From the NCBI GenBank assembly GCA_048594975.1, contig JBMDXQ010000014.1:1-64000 (forward strand): a stretch of 64,000 nucleotides of DNA, read 5' to 3'. The notes under the pieces were generated by a model. The model was not told the DNA's origin and did no database searches. It saw nothing but the letters and a program-made list of their open reading frames with translations. Below, in pieces: positions 18,001-26,458 of this stretch; position 1 is the stretch's first letter; each line of letters starts with the position of its first letter. The stretch is from JBMDXB01 sp048594975 (GTDB lineage Bacteria > Acidobacteriota > Vicinamibacteria > Vicinamibacterales > 2-12-FULL-66-21). A program made the translations under genes and the position numbers.

Positions 18001-18580
18001 GCTCGTGATCAACTACTCGTACGACGTGCCGAACCTGAGCCGGAAGTGGGACACCCTCCTCGCCAAGGTGATTTTCGACAACTGGCAAATCTCGGGAGTC
18101 ACCACGTTCACGACCGGCACCTATGGCGGGTTCGGCTACAACTTCGCCAACGTTCCGACGGGAACGTTGGCCGGCACCGGCGCGATCAACGGCGGCGGAA
18201 GCCGCGTGGTGATCACCTGCGACCCGAATCTGCCGGGGGGGGATCGCACGTTCGAGCGGCAGTTCAGAACCGAGTGCATCGCCCCGCCGACGGATCAGTA
18301 TCGCCTCGGCACGGCCACGAACGATGAATACCTCGGGCCTGGGTACGTGAACTGGGACATTTCGGTGTTCAAGCACGTGCCGATGGGCGGTTCACGGCGG
18401 CTGCAGTTGCGCGTCGAGCTCTACAACGCGTTCAACACGGACCAGTGGACAGGGGTCAACACGAACGCGAGCTTCGACTACACGACCGGTGTGTTGACCA
18501 ACGCGAACACATTCGGAAGGCTGAACGGCAACACCAACGGCGCGCGTCGCATCCAGCTCGGCGCGCGGTTCACGTTCTGA
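15059..18580 (+). CDS. TonB-dependent receptor with N-terminal carboxypeptidase-regulatory-like domain (Oar-like)
   Basis: ATG 15059 lies 8 nt after a GGGAGG site (GTG 15056 is the alternative), giving 1173 residues. It starts with a signal peptide ending PLQAQ. A carboxypeptidase-regulatory Ig-like domain follows (LSGTVTDATGAVLPGVTVVI, FLFPDLLAGTFDLTARMEGF), then a plug domain (ALDSIAEIRVQASNFQAEYG, RSSGATISVVTRSGS) and a long barrel ending in Phe (GARRIQLGARFTF). This is the usual form of outer-membrane receptors in Acidobacteriota. Its position at the head of a rhamnosidase cluster makes it the likely importer of rhamnose-containing oligosaccharides or glycosides. No SusD partner is present. 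A strong hairpin follows the stop. Confidence 0.9.
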   Translation: MSSRFAGVALAVAIVALGIPGPLQAQGLTGQLSGTVTDATGAVLPGVTVVITNVGTGLRREAVTGADGAFLFPDLLAGTFDLTARMEGFKTYEQKGIVLNSTERLRLRTIALEVGGLTETVTVQAEAVQVQTTSGARSALVTRETLEDIALKGRDAAGMLKLLPGVIDTRNREAPGWESMNNISINGRTSFNFTYDGITNKDTGQNAGNYSAPALDSIAEIRVQASNFQAEYGRSSGATISVVTRSGSKDFHGSGAFYKRDEALNANEYNRRILCSQGQTAQCDPPLYRFDNFAWTLGGPVLIPKTGFNKTRNKLFFFWSQDILARTDPGGLNQRRVPTALERQGDFSQTFDNQRRLINIRDPLRAGNCAATTGGPACFPNNVIPADRIDANALALMKLLPMPNATDPTGANQYNYVFQTVQDWPRNDQVLRVDWNIAPNTTAYGRLQFGYEKRAGGVSLLGSTGGWPQMATKYEIDTVGYVNTLLHTFSPTLYGEFTVGVNWSHQNTSPFDEAARAANDRRLVLPGMPQFFPQANPLFIVPQATFGGGVPGNPLSFGVEQRFPFFGYNTLFNVSGNITRSGRAHTLKAGLFVEHTTRPAQRTSSFNGTYSFNTDGSNPRNTNVGFANALLGAITEYTEADGHPSAHGQFFITEWYAQDTWRMARNFTLDAGLRFYYMTPTRSEGDQVPAFAPGDWTASQAPTLYPPVQTPQGRRALNPLTGEILPAVYIGRLVPNSGDFVNGMRVYDGTPQDSSPFRVAPRLSFAWDATRDGKTAVRGGAGVFYDRYQDDFILDLIELPPVLNTYRTNYTTITDLLSSPLTATPTNVRRIEPFDPPIVYNWSLGVQRDVGFNLVADAAYVGNAGRNQLLTVDLNGRPYGYAYQPSSLDPTNVVGGRAQPLPDDFLRPYQGLSRIQQREFSGYSDYHALQLSVNRRRSADGLSVGAAYTYQISNKSLGTIDPFVEDNRARNYTSNGRRPHVLVINYSYDVPNLSRKWDTLLAKVIFDNWQISGVTTFTTGTYGGFGYNFANVPTGTLAGTGAINGGGSRVVITCDPNLPGGDRTFERQFRTECIAPPTDQYRLGTATNDEYLGPGYVNWDISVFKHVPMGGSRRLQLRVELYNAFNTDQWTGVNTNASFDYTTGVLTNANTFGRLNGNTNGARRIQLGARFTF

Positions 18581-18589
18581 CGGGCAGTA

Positions 18590-18614
18590 CGGGAGCGGGG
18601 GGGCCCCGCTCCCG
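18590..18614 (+). terminator. GC-rich hairpin after the TonB-receptor gene
   Basis: CGGGAGCGGGG (18590-18600), a GGG loop and CCCCGCTCCCG (18604-18614) form a perfect 11-bp stem starting 9 nt after the receptor stop. There is no T-run, so it may attenuate or protect the transcript and set receptor level relative to the downstream enzymes. Confidence 0.6.
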
Positions 18615-18701
18615 CTGATACTGAAGCGGGCATTGCGCATCGGAGTTCGATCAAACGAACCGCGGTGCGCATTCTGACCGATCAACGCTGAATTCAAATC
18701 G

Positions 18702-21700
18702 GTGACGACTGTGAAGACTTCAAAACTCTCATCCGGGATCGCTCGCGAACGGCTGCCAGAACGGAAGAGAAACGGCTCTTTGACCCTCGGCTGGGTCCTG
18801 TTTCTCGTGTCTCTTGCTCTGGCGGCTTCCGGCCAGAGCCAGGGGGACGTCCTGCTTCGGAGCTTCCAGAATCCGCCAGACAGCGCCAAGCCACGCGTGT
18901 GGTGGCACTGGATGAGCGGCAACGTCACCAAGGAAGGCATCAAGGCCGACCTCGAGTGGATGAAGCGCGCCGGCATCGCCGGATTCCAGAACTTCGACGC
19001 CGGTCTGAACACGCCGCAAATCGTCGAAAAACGCCTCGTCTACATGACTCCCGAGTGGAAGGAGGCGTTCAAGTACGCGACGACGCTGGCCGACCAGCTG
19101 GGCCTCGAAATGGCGATCGCGGGCTCCCCGGGATGGAGCGAGAGCGGCGGCCCGTGGGTCACACCGGCCCAGGCCATGAAAAAGTACGTGTGGAGCGAGA
19201 CGCGCGTCGAGGGCGGGCGCCCCTTCACCGGCTCGCTGCCCAAGCCCCCCTCGACGACCGGCCCGTATCAGAACCAGGTCGGCGGGCGAGGCGGCTTCGG
19301 CAGCCAGGCCGCGAATCAGCCGCCGCCGCCCACGTTCTACGCGGACGCGGCAGTCGTCGCCTATCGCGCGTCCGACAGCGACCGTCCGATGAGTGCGATG
19401 CAGCCGAAGGTGACCGCGAGCGGCGGCACGTTCGACGCGGCCGCCCTCACCGACGGCGACCTGGCGACAGCCACGCTGCTGCCGGCCGCCCCGGTGGGAG
19501 AGCGGGCCTGGATCCAATACGAGCTTCCGCAGGCGGCGACCATCCGCGGCGTGAGCTTCATCACCGCCGGCGGAGGGGGACGCGGGCGCGGCGGCGGTGC
19601 CGCGGCCACGCAGCAGCTCGAGGTGAGCGACGACGGCAGGCAGTTCCGCACCGTGACCCCGATTCCGGCCGGCGCGCGCACCATCGCGTTTCCTGCGGTC
19701 ACAGCCCGTGTTTTCCGCATTTCCATCCTGACCCCGCCGCCGCAGCAGAACCCGGCGCGCGGCGGCTTCGGCGGTTTCGGCGCCGGACAGGGTGGGGGGC
19801 GGGCGCAGGCCCCTGCGGCGCCGGCCGGGACGCAGATTGCCGAGTTCCTCCTGCACGGCCCGGTCGTGAACCGCTTCCAGGAAAAGGCCGCGTTCTCGGC
19901 GGCTACGAACATCTACGCGCTGGCGACCCCGGCCATCCCGGCAGCCGAAGCGATCCGCAAGGCGGATGTCATCGACCTGGCGTCGAAGATGCGCGCCGAC
20001 GGCACCCTCGACTGGACGCCGCCTCCCGGGAACTGGGTGGTCCTTCGCATCGGCTTTTCGCTGACCGGCCAGCAGAACCGTCCCGCGTCGCCCGAAGCCA
20101 CCGGTCTCGAGGTAGACAAGCTCCACAAGGGTTACGTGAAGGCGTATTTCGACAACTACCTTGACCAGTACAAGGACGCGACCGGCGGCCTGATGGGCAA
20201 GCGAGGCCTGCAGTACGTGATCACGGACAGCTGGGAGGCCGGGGTTGCCAATTGGACGAACGACATGATCGCGGAGTTCGGGAAACGTCGCGGCTATGAG
20301 ATGAAGCCCTGGCTGCCCGCGCTCACCGGCCGCATCGTGGAGAGCGCCGAGGCCACCGATCGCTTCCTGTGGGACTTCCGCAAGACGCTGGCCGAAATGA
20401 CCGCGGAGTATCACTACGACCAGTTGACCGACCTCCTGAAAGCGCGCGGCATGGCCCGCTATACGGAGTCCCACGAATCCGGCCGGGCCTTCATTGGAGA
20501 CGGCATGGAGGTCAAGGCGAGGGCCGCCGTGCCCATGAGCGCCATGTGGACCTCCCAGCCGGGGCGCCCCACCGAGCGGTATGACTCCGACGTTCGGGAG
20601 TCCGCATCCGTGGCTCACATCTACGGCCAGAACATCGTGGCAGCCGAGTCGCTCACCGCCGGCAGCGGCGCATGGTCCTTCTCGCCCGAAACTCTGAAGC
20701 CCACCGCGGACCGCCTGATGTCCATGGGACTGAACCGGTTCGTCATCCACACCTCGGTCCACCAGCCCTCCAACGACAAGATCCCCGGCCTGGGCCTGGG
20801 ACCGTTTGGCCAGTGGTTCACCCGCCACGAGACCTGGGCGGAGCAGGCCAAGGTCTGGACGACCTACCTCGCCCGCAGTTCCTACATGCTCCAGCAGGGC
20901 GCCTTCGTGGCCGACATCGCCTACTACTACGGCGAGGATTCCAACGTCACCGCCCTGTTCCAGAACAACCCGCCGCCGATTCCAGCCGGCTACAACTTCG
21001 ACTACGCGAACTCGGACGTGGTCAAGAACCGCCTGACGGTCTCTCCCGCCGGGCTGCTGACGACGGCGACGGGGATGAGCTACCGGATCCTCGCCCTCGA
21101 CCCCAACAGCCAGCGGATGCCGCTTGCCGTGCTCCGCAAGATCCGCGACATGGTGAACGCGGGGGCGGTGGTCGTCGGGCCCAAGCCGATCGAATCGCCC
21201 AGCCTGTCGGACGACGCGGCCGAGTTCACGACCCTCGCCGACCAGCTGTGGGGCGGCACAACCGGCAAGGGCAAGGTCCTCACCGGCAGCATCGCCGATG
21301 CCCTGGCGTCGCTGAAAGTTACCGCCGACTTCGAGTACACGAAGCCGCAGGCCGATACCGAACTCGCCTTCGTCCATCGCAGGCTGGCCGACGGCGACGT
21401 GTACTGGGTGAGTCATCGCAACGCTCGCGCCGAGGATGTGGAGGCCACGTTCCGCGTTCAGGGCAAGGCGCCGGAACTGTGGTACGCCGACACCGGGACG
21501 ATGGAGCCGGCGTCCTACAAGACCGCCGATGGCCGCACCACGGTCTCGTTGAAGCTGCAGCCCAACGACGCCGTGTTCGTCGTGTTCCGCAAGCCGGCCA
21601 CGGCGCCGTCGCGCACCATTGCGCAGCCGGTGGAGTCGAAGCTGTCAATCGTGGAAGGCGCCTGGGACGTGGCCTTCCAGCCGAATCGCGGCGCGCCCGC

Positions 21701-22157
21701 CAGGGTCACGCTGCCCGCGCTCGTCTCCTGGCACCAGCACGCCGATCCCGGCGTGAGGTACTTCTCCGGAACCGGCACCTACACGAAGACGATCCAGGCT
21801 CCAGCCGACTGGTTCCAGGCCGGCGCCAGGTTGTTCCTCGATTTGGGAGACGTGAAGAACATCGCCGACGTGACGGTCAACGGGAAGGCACTGGGCATCT
21901 ACTGGAAGGCTCCGTTCCTGGTAGATGTGACGTCCGCGCTGAAGCCGGGCGCGAACACGCTGGACATCAAGGTGATCAACCTGTGGGTGAACCGCCTGAT
22001 TGGCGATCAGCAGGAGGGCGTCACGACGAAGTACACCTACACGGCGCAGCAGTTCTATCGCGCCGACTCTCCCCTGCTCCCATCCGGACTCATCGGGCCC
22101 GTGCAGGTGATCAGGGCTGTTCCCAAAATAGCGTCCGAGATGGACCGATCCGGATGA
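18702..22157 (+). CDS. secreted alpha-L-rhamnosidase, glycoside hydrolase family 106
   Basis: The 1151-residue protein has a long N-region and signal segment (LTLGWVLFLVSLALAASGQS). It shows the GH106 N-terminal pattern (PRVWWHWMSGNVTKEGIKAD, then AGIAGFQNFDAG and IAGSPGWSESGGPWVTP). Candidate catalytic acidic motifs are ITDSWEAGVANWTND and YTESHESGRAF. The C-terminus is a galactose-binding-like beta-sandwich (LFLDLGDVKNIADVTVNGKA, LGIYWKAPF). Two Gly/Pro-rich insertions lie around residues 185-210 and 290-380. GH106 enzymes release L-rhamnose from rhamnogalacturonan and plant glycosides. The start is a GTG at 18702. It is the first gene of a tight cluster, with the next gene 7 nt downstream. 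Confidence 0.9.
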   Translation: MTTVKTSKLSSGIARERLPERKRNGSLTLGWVLFLVSLALAASGQSQGDVLLRSFQNPPDSAKPRVWWHWMSGNVTKEGIKADLEWMKRAGIAGFQNFDAGLNTPQIVEKRLVYMTPEWKEAFKYATTLADQLGLEMAIAGSPGWSESGGPWVTPAQAMKKYVWSETRVEGGRPFTGSLPKPPSTTGPYQNQVGGRGGFGSQAANQPPPPTFYADAAVVAYRASDSDRPMSAMQPKVTASGGTFDAAALTDGDLATATLLPAAPVGERAWIQYELPQAATIRGVSFITAGGGGRGRGGGAAATQQLEVSDDGRQFRTVTPIPAGARTIAFPAVTARVFRISILTPPPQQNPARGGFGGFGAGQGGGRAQAPAAPAGTQIAEFLLHGPVVNRFQEKAAFSAATNIYALATPAIPAAEAIRKADVIDLASKMRADGTLDWTPPPGNWVVLRIGFSLTGQQNRPASPEATGLEVDKLHKGYVKAYFDNYLDQYKDATGGLMGKRGLQYVITDSWEAGVANWTNDMIAEFGKRRGYEMKPWLPALTGRIVESAEATDRFLWDFRKTLAEMTAEYHYDQLTDLLKARGMARYTESHESGRAFIGDGMEVKARAAVPMSAMWTSQPGRPTERYDSDVRESASVAHIYGQNIVAAESLTAGSGAWSFSPETLKPTADRLMSMGLNRFVIHTSVHQPSNDKIPGLGLGPFGQWFTRHETWAEQAKVWTTYLARSSYMLQQGAFVADIAYYYGEDSNVTALFQNNPPPIPAGYNFDYANSDVVKNRLTVSPAGLLTTATGMSYRILALDPNSQRMPLAVLRKIRDMVNAGAVVVGPKPIESPSLSDDAAEFTTLADQLWGGTTGKGKVLTGSIADALASLKVTADFEYTKPQADTELAFVHRRLADGDVYWVSHRNARAEDVEATFRVQGKAPELWYADTGTMEPASYKTADGRTTVSLKLQPNDAVFVVFRKPATAPSRTIAQPVESKLSIVEGAWDVAFQPNRGAPARVTLPALVSWHQHADPGVRYFSGTGTYTKTIQAPADWFQAGARLFLDLGDVKNIADVTVNGKALGIYWKAPFLVDVTSALKPGANTLDIKVINLWVNRLIGDQQEGVTTKYTYTAQQFYRADSPLLPSGLIGPVQVIRAVPKIASEMDRSG

Positions 22158-22164
22158 CGCAGGC

Positions 22165-25047
22165 ATGAACAACCGCCACTTCACCGCACTGCTGATACTC
22201 CTGTCGATCGCTGCGCCGTCTCGAACGGCGCGGCCGTCGGCCGGCGCTCAGGAAAGTACGGCCACCCTTCTGGGGCTCCGCTGCGAGTACCTCGCGAACC
22301 CGTCAGGCATCGACGTCCAGAAACCCAGGTTGAGCTGGCGTCTCAATCCAGCGTCCAGCATTCGCGCCCAGAACGCGTATCGCCTCCTGGTTGCGAGCGA
22401 CCCGGCGATATTGGGGAAGGACCGCGGTGATCTGTGGGACTCGGGCCGCGTCGTCTCCGGCGAAACCACCTGGATTGCGTATGGCGGGAAGAACCTGGTT
22501 TCCGGCCAGCGGGTCTACTGGAAGGTGCGCGTCTGGAGCGAGGCGGGCAACCCGTCGCCGTGGAGCGCCCAGGCAACATGGTCGATGGGCCTCCTTCAAC
22601 CATCGGATTGGCAAGGAAAGTGGATTGGCGAAGGGCGTCCGAACGGACACGCTGAAGGCACGCCGCTTTCGTTCCCCTGGCTCCGAAAGTCGTTCACGCT
22701 GACGCGGAAGCCGAACAGGGCTGTCGCCTACGTCAATCCTCTCGGCTACTACGAGTTGTACATCAACGGCAGGAAGGTAGACGACCATGTCCTGGCCCCC
22801 GCCGTGAGCGATTACTCCAAGCGGAATCTCTACGTCACGCACGAAGTCGCGGAGTATCTGGTTCCGGGAAAGAACGTCCTCTCGCTGTGGCTCGGCCGGG
22901 GTTGGTACGTGCGCGGGCATCCCGGGGTGATTCACGATGGGCCGCTGGTGCGAGCGCAACTGGAGATGTCAGGGAACGACGGGAGCACATCTCGAATCGT
23001 CACCGACGACACCTGGAAAGTGCGGGCAAGTCCGATCACGCCACTCGGCCGCGGGACGGCGTTCGGCGACTACGGCGGCGAACGCTACGATCCCGCGTTG
23101 GAGCTGCCTGGCTGGAATGCGACCGGCCTGGACGATTCCGCGTGGCAGAAGGCTGCAGTGTTCGAGCCGCCACACGCCCTGACCGCAGCGCAAATGGTGG
23201 AGCCGAATCGGGTCGTCGAGACGATCAAGGCCATACGCGTTGAAACCTATCCTCAAGGCGGCTGGGTCGTCGACATGGGGAAGAATTTCACCGGATGGCT
23301 CGACATCACGCTGCCCCCGTCCGCAAAGGGATCGACAGTCAAGCTCGAATACTCAGACCAGATGGAGCGCGACAAGCCTGCTCCCGGAGCTGCAGCCGGG
23401 AGATCGGGCGGTCCCGCGGTGGCCGGAAACGCGCAGGGGCAGAGCGCGCCGGGCGGGAGAGCTGCGGGCGCCGCAGCTCCCGCCGCCGGTGCGGCGGCCG
23501 CCGGGAGAGGCGGGCGGGGAGGCAACCAGACGGTTTTCCCGAACACGTTCAACCAGCGCGACGAAGTCGTCGGCACCGGCGCGACGATCACGTTTCGATC
23601 GCGATTCAACTATCACGCATTCCGATACGTGCGGGTCATAGGAGTCGACACGCCGCCGGACGTCTCCCAGGTGACCGGGTATCTGATCCGCACCGCATAT
23701 GACCGGGCCGGCGAGTTCACGTCGTCCAACGCCCTTCTGAACCAGATCTATCAGATGGTAACCCGCACTTACGAGGCCCTGACGCTGGGCGGTTACGTCG
23801 TCGACTGTCCGACGCGCGAGCGCCTGGGATACGGTGGCGACGCCGGTACCTCGATGGAGACCGGCATGTTCAATTTCTCCTCTGGCGGCTTGTACAACAG
23901 CTGGCTCGCGAACTGGCGCGACGCGCAAGTGGAGTCCGGTTCGCTGCCGCACACGGCGCCGAACTACCCGAACCGCGGCGGCGGCGGCCCGATGTGGGGT
24001 GGCTTCGTCGTGACCCTGCCGTGGCAGTTGTACCTGCAGTATGGCGACACGGGCGTGCTCGACACCAACTACCCGATGATCCAGAAATGGCTCGCCTACC
24101 TCGCTTCGGAGACTCAGGACGATCTTCTGCTGACGCACACGAGTCACGCGATCTCTGACAACTGGAATTTCCTCGGGGACTGGCTGACACCGAAAGGAAG
24201 CTTCAGGGGCAACACGCCTCCCGCGCAACTCATCAACAGCGTCCATTACGTGTACCAGCTTCAGCTCGCCTCCAGCATCGCGAGCGTTCTCGGCAGGACG
24301 GCTGACGCGTCCGCGTATGCCGCGCGCGCAGCCGCGGTCTCGACGGCTGTCCATCGGCGCTTCTACAACCCCGGCGACTTCAGTTACACGAACGGCGATT
24401 CGGTGCAGGAGGCGTTTCCGCTCCTCACGGGCATCGTTCCGCGCGAATTGCGCAAGGGCGTGATGGACAAGCTGGAGAACACGATTCGGGTCCAGAACAA
24501 GGGTCATCTCGACACCGGGATGCATGGGACGTATTTCCTCATGAAGTATCTGATGGAGGCGGATCGCAACGATCTGGTGTTCGAGATGGCCAGCCAGAGG
24601 GACTACCCGGGCTGGGGTTACATGCTGGCAAATGGCGCCACGACCAGTTGGGAGAGCTGGACCGGCCAGTCGCACATCCACGACACCCTGATCTCGATAG
24701 GCGCATGGTTCGTGGAGGGCCTCGCGGGAATCCGAAGCGACTGGAAGTCCCCCGGCTTCAAGCGTTTCGTAGTCAAGCCCGCGGTGGTGGGAGACCTCAC
24801 GTTCGCCAGATTCGCGTATCAGTCGATCCGCGGTGAGATCATCAGCGACTGGCGGATCGAGAATGGAACGTTCAAGTTGAGCGTCACCGTCCCACCCGGA
24901 AGCACGGCGACCGTGATCGTGCCCGGCGACGGACTGGTACGCACGAAGGCACGGAGATCGCCTGCCACCGTCGGAAGTGGTAGACGCAGTTTCGAGGTCG
25001 CCGCGGGTACGCATTCATTCGAGACGGCGCTGCGCGTGAACCGGTAG
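22165..25047 (+). CDS. secreted alpha-L-rhamnosidase, glycoside hydrolase family 78
   Basis: The 960-residue protein has a signal peptide (LLILLSIAAPSRTARPSAGA). It shows the Bac_rhamnosid N-terminal sandwich (RLSWRLNPASSIRAQNAYRL, VYWKVRVWSEAGNPSPWSAQ), a CBM67-like region (AVAYVNPLGYYELYINGRKV) and the (alpha/alpha)6 barrel. The general-acid region reads VDCPTRERLGYGGDAGTSME. It is one residue shorter than the common CPQRDERLGWTGD but keeps the Glu and the later Asp. A second acidic residue is in GATTSWESW. An Ala/Gly-rich insertion occupies about residues 410-455. It sits 7 nt after the GH106 gene, so the two enzymes are coexpressed and probably act on different linkages. Confidence 0.9.
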   Translation: MNNRHFTALLILLSIAAPSRTARPSAGAQESTATLLGLRCEYLANPSGIDVQKPRLSWRLNPASSIRAQNAYRLLVASDPAILGKDRGDLWDSGRVVSGETTWIAYGGKNLVSGQRVYWKVRVWSEAGNPSPWSAQATWSMGLLQPSDWQGKWIGEGRPNGHAEGTPLSFPWLRKSFTLTRKPNRAVAYVNPLGYYELYINGRKVDDHVLAPAVSDYSKRNLYVTHEVAEYLVPGKNVLSLWLGRGWYVRGHPGVIHDGPLVRAQLEMSGNDGSTSRIVTDDTWKVRASPITPLGRGTAFGDYGGERYDPALELPGWNATGLDDSAWQKAAVFEPPHALTAAQMVEPNRVVETIKAIRVETYPQGGWVVDMGKNFTGWLDITLPPSAKGSTVKLEYSDQMERDKPAPGAAAGRSGGPAVAGNAQGQSAPGGRAAGAAAPAAGAAAAGRGGRGGNQTVFPNTFNQRDEVVGTGATITFRSRFNYHAFRYVRVIGVDTPPDVSQVTGYLIRTAYDRAGEFTSSNALLNQIYQMVTRTYEALTLGGYVVDCPTRERLGYGGDAGTSMETGMFNFSSGGLYNSWLANWRDAQVESGSLPHTAPNYPNRGGGGPMWGGFVVTLPWQLYLQYGDTGVLDTNYPMIQKWLAYLASETQDDLLLTHTSHAISDNWNFLGDWLTPKGSFRGNTPPAQLINSVHYVYQLQLASSIASVLGRTADASAYAARAAAVSTAVHRRFYNPGDFSYTNGDSVQEAFPLLTGIVPRELRKGVMDKLENTIRVQNKGHLDTGMHGTYFLMKYLMEADRNDLVFEMASQRDYPGWGYMLANGATTSWESWTGQSHIHDTLISIGAWFVEGLAGIRSDWKSPGFKRFVVKPAVVGDLTFARFAYQSIRGEIISDWRIENGTFKLSVTVPPGSTATVIVPGDGLVRTKARRSPATVGSGRRSFEVAAGTHSFETALRVNR

Positions 25048-25077
25048 CGTCGGAAACGTCGTTCGCGGGAGGAGTTC

Positions 25078-26409
25078 ATGTTCCTCAGGTGGCGGGTCAG
25101 GGCTGGAATTGCCGGCGTGTGTCTCGCGGCCGTCCTCGCGCCAGCTACGCTCCTGGCGCAGGAGCCTCCGCGGCCGGCAGCGCCTGCTGCGCAGGCCGTG
25201 CCGGGCGGGCGAGGCAGCGCGCAGCCGCAGTTCACCTCGGCGGAAGTCAGTGCTGACCGCCGCATCACGTTCCGGGTCTTCGCGCCTCGTGCCCAGGCCG
25301 TGCGCCTGGCGGCCGGAGACATCCCCGGCACGACGCCCGCGGTCGGCGCCATGACCAAAGCCAAGAATGGGGTGTGGGAAGTGACGGTAGGCCCCGTCCC
25401 TGCCGGCGCCTATCGCTACAACTTCAACATCGACGGCGTCGCCACGATCGACCCGAGAAGCTCCGCCATCAGTGAGTCCAACGCGAACGTGTGGAGCCTG
25501 GTGGTGGTCCCCGGCAACGACGTCTTCGACACCAAGAACGTCCCGCGCGGCGCGGTGGCGGCCGTCACCTACTGGTCGACGGCCTTGGGCACGTTTCGCC
25601 GGATGCACGTGTACACGCCGCCCGGGTACGAGCTCGGTCAAGGTCAGTATCCCGTCTTCTATTTGCTGCACGGCGCCGGCGACAACGATCACGCCTGGTC
25701 GTCGGTCGGCCGCGCCGGTTTCATTCTCGACAACCTGATTGCCGCCGGGAAAGCCAGGCCGATGGTGGTCGTGATGCCGGCCGGTCACACCCCGCGTGCG
25801 ACGGGGAGCGTCATCGGGACGAGCGCCACCCAGGACTTCGTCATCGACTTCGTGAAGGACGTCATGCCCTACGTCGAGTCGCACTACCGCGTACGGAAGG
25901 ATCGCGCCAACACGGCGATCGCGGGGTTGTCGATGGGCGGACAGCAGACGCTGGCGGTCGCCATTCCCCGCCTCGGGCGGTTCGGATACGTCGGCGTCTT
26001 CAGCTCGGGGTTGATCGCGGCGTTCCCCGAACTGCGGCGCGGCCGCGGTGACGCGCCGCCAGCCGCTCCTGCCGCACCGGCAGCGGCCCCACCATCTGCG
26101 GCGCCGGCCGCTCCGCCGGTGGCTGCACCCGCGGCCGGACCGACAGCGCGGAGACCGCCGGCACAAACCGCCGCCGAGTGGGAGAAGGCCAACGCCGCCA
26201 CTTTGGATGATGCCGCGCTCAAGAAGGGCCTCAAGCTTCTCTGGTTCGCCACGGGCAAAGAAGACTTCCTGCTCACGACAACCCAGGCCACCCTCGAGCT
26301 GCTCAAGAAGCACGGCTTCGCGCCTTTCTACAAGGAGACGGCCGGCGGGCATACCTGGATCAACTGGCGGGACTACTTAACGGAGTTTGCACCGCAGCTG
26401 TTTCAGTGA
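25078..26409 (+). CDS. secreted esterase, CE1/Fes-like alpha/beta hydrolase with CBM48-like N-terminus
   Basis: The 443-residue protein has a signal peptide (cleavage near LLAQ). It carries an N-terminal immunoglobulin-like CBM48/E-set domain (RRITFRVFAPRAQAVRLAAG, GAYRYNFNIDG) and an esterase-D/feruloyl-esterase catalytic domain. The strand and HGxG motif are YPVFYLLHGAGDNDHAWSSV, the nucleophile is in AIAGLSMGGQQT, and the candidate His is in ETAGGHTWINW. A Pro/Ala-rich linker of about 50 residues interrupts the domain near residues 323-370. In this cluster it probably removes acyl or feruloyl groups that block the rhamnosidases. Other members hydrolyse siderophores, which is less likely here. 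Confidence 0.85.
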   Translation: MFLRWRVRAGIAGVCLAAVLAPATLLAQEPPRPAAPAAQAVPGGRGSAQPQFTSAEVSADRRITFRVFAPRAQAVRLAAGDIPGTTPAVGAMTKAKNGVWEVTVGPVPAGAYRYNFNIDGVATIDPRSSAISESNANVWSLVVVPGNDVFDTKNVPRGAVAAVTYWSTALGTFRRMHVYTPPGYELGQGQYPVFYLLHGAGDNDHAWSSVGRAGFILDNLIAAGKARPMVVVMPAGHTPRATGSVIGTSATQDFVIDFVKDVMPYVESHYRVRKDRANTAIAGLSMGGQQTLAVAIPRLGRFGYVGVFSSGLIAAFPELRRGRGDAPPAAPAAPAAAPPSAAPAAPPVAAPAAGPTARRPPAQTAAEWEKANAATLDDAALKKGLKLLWFATGKEDFLLTTTQATLELLKKHGFAPFYKETAGGHTWINWRDYLTEFAPQLFQ

Positions 26410-26458
26410 GGGTGGCGCCGCAGCTACGAGAACTAGGTTCAGGCCGCGAGGAGCAGCT

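Noticed and set aside
15626..18376. 916-codon open frame antisense to the TonB receptor
   Set aside because: It mirrors a clear protein on the plus strand, is Arg/Val/Gly/His-rich with no domain, and results from high third-position GC.
18729..21416. 895-codon open frame antisense to GH106
   Set aside because: Same compositional shadow effect; the plus strand carries an unmistakable GH106 enzyme.
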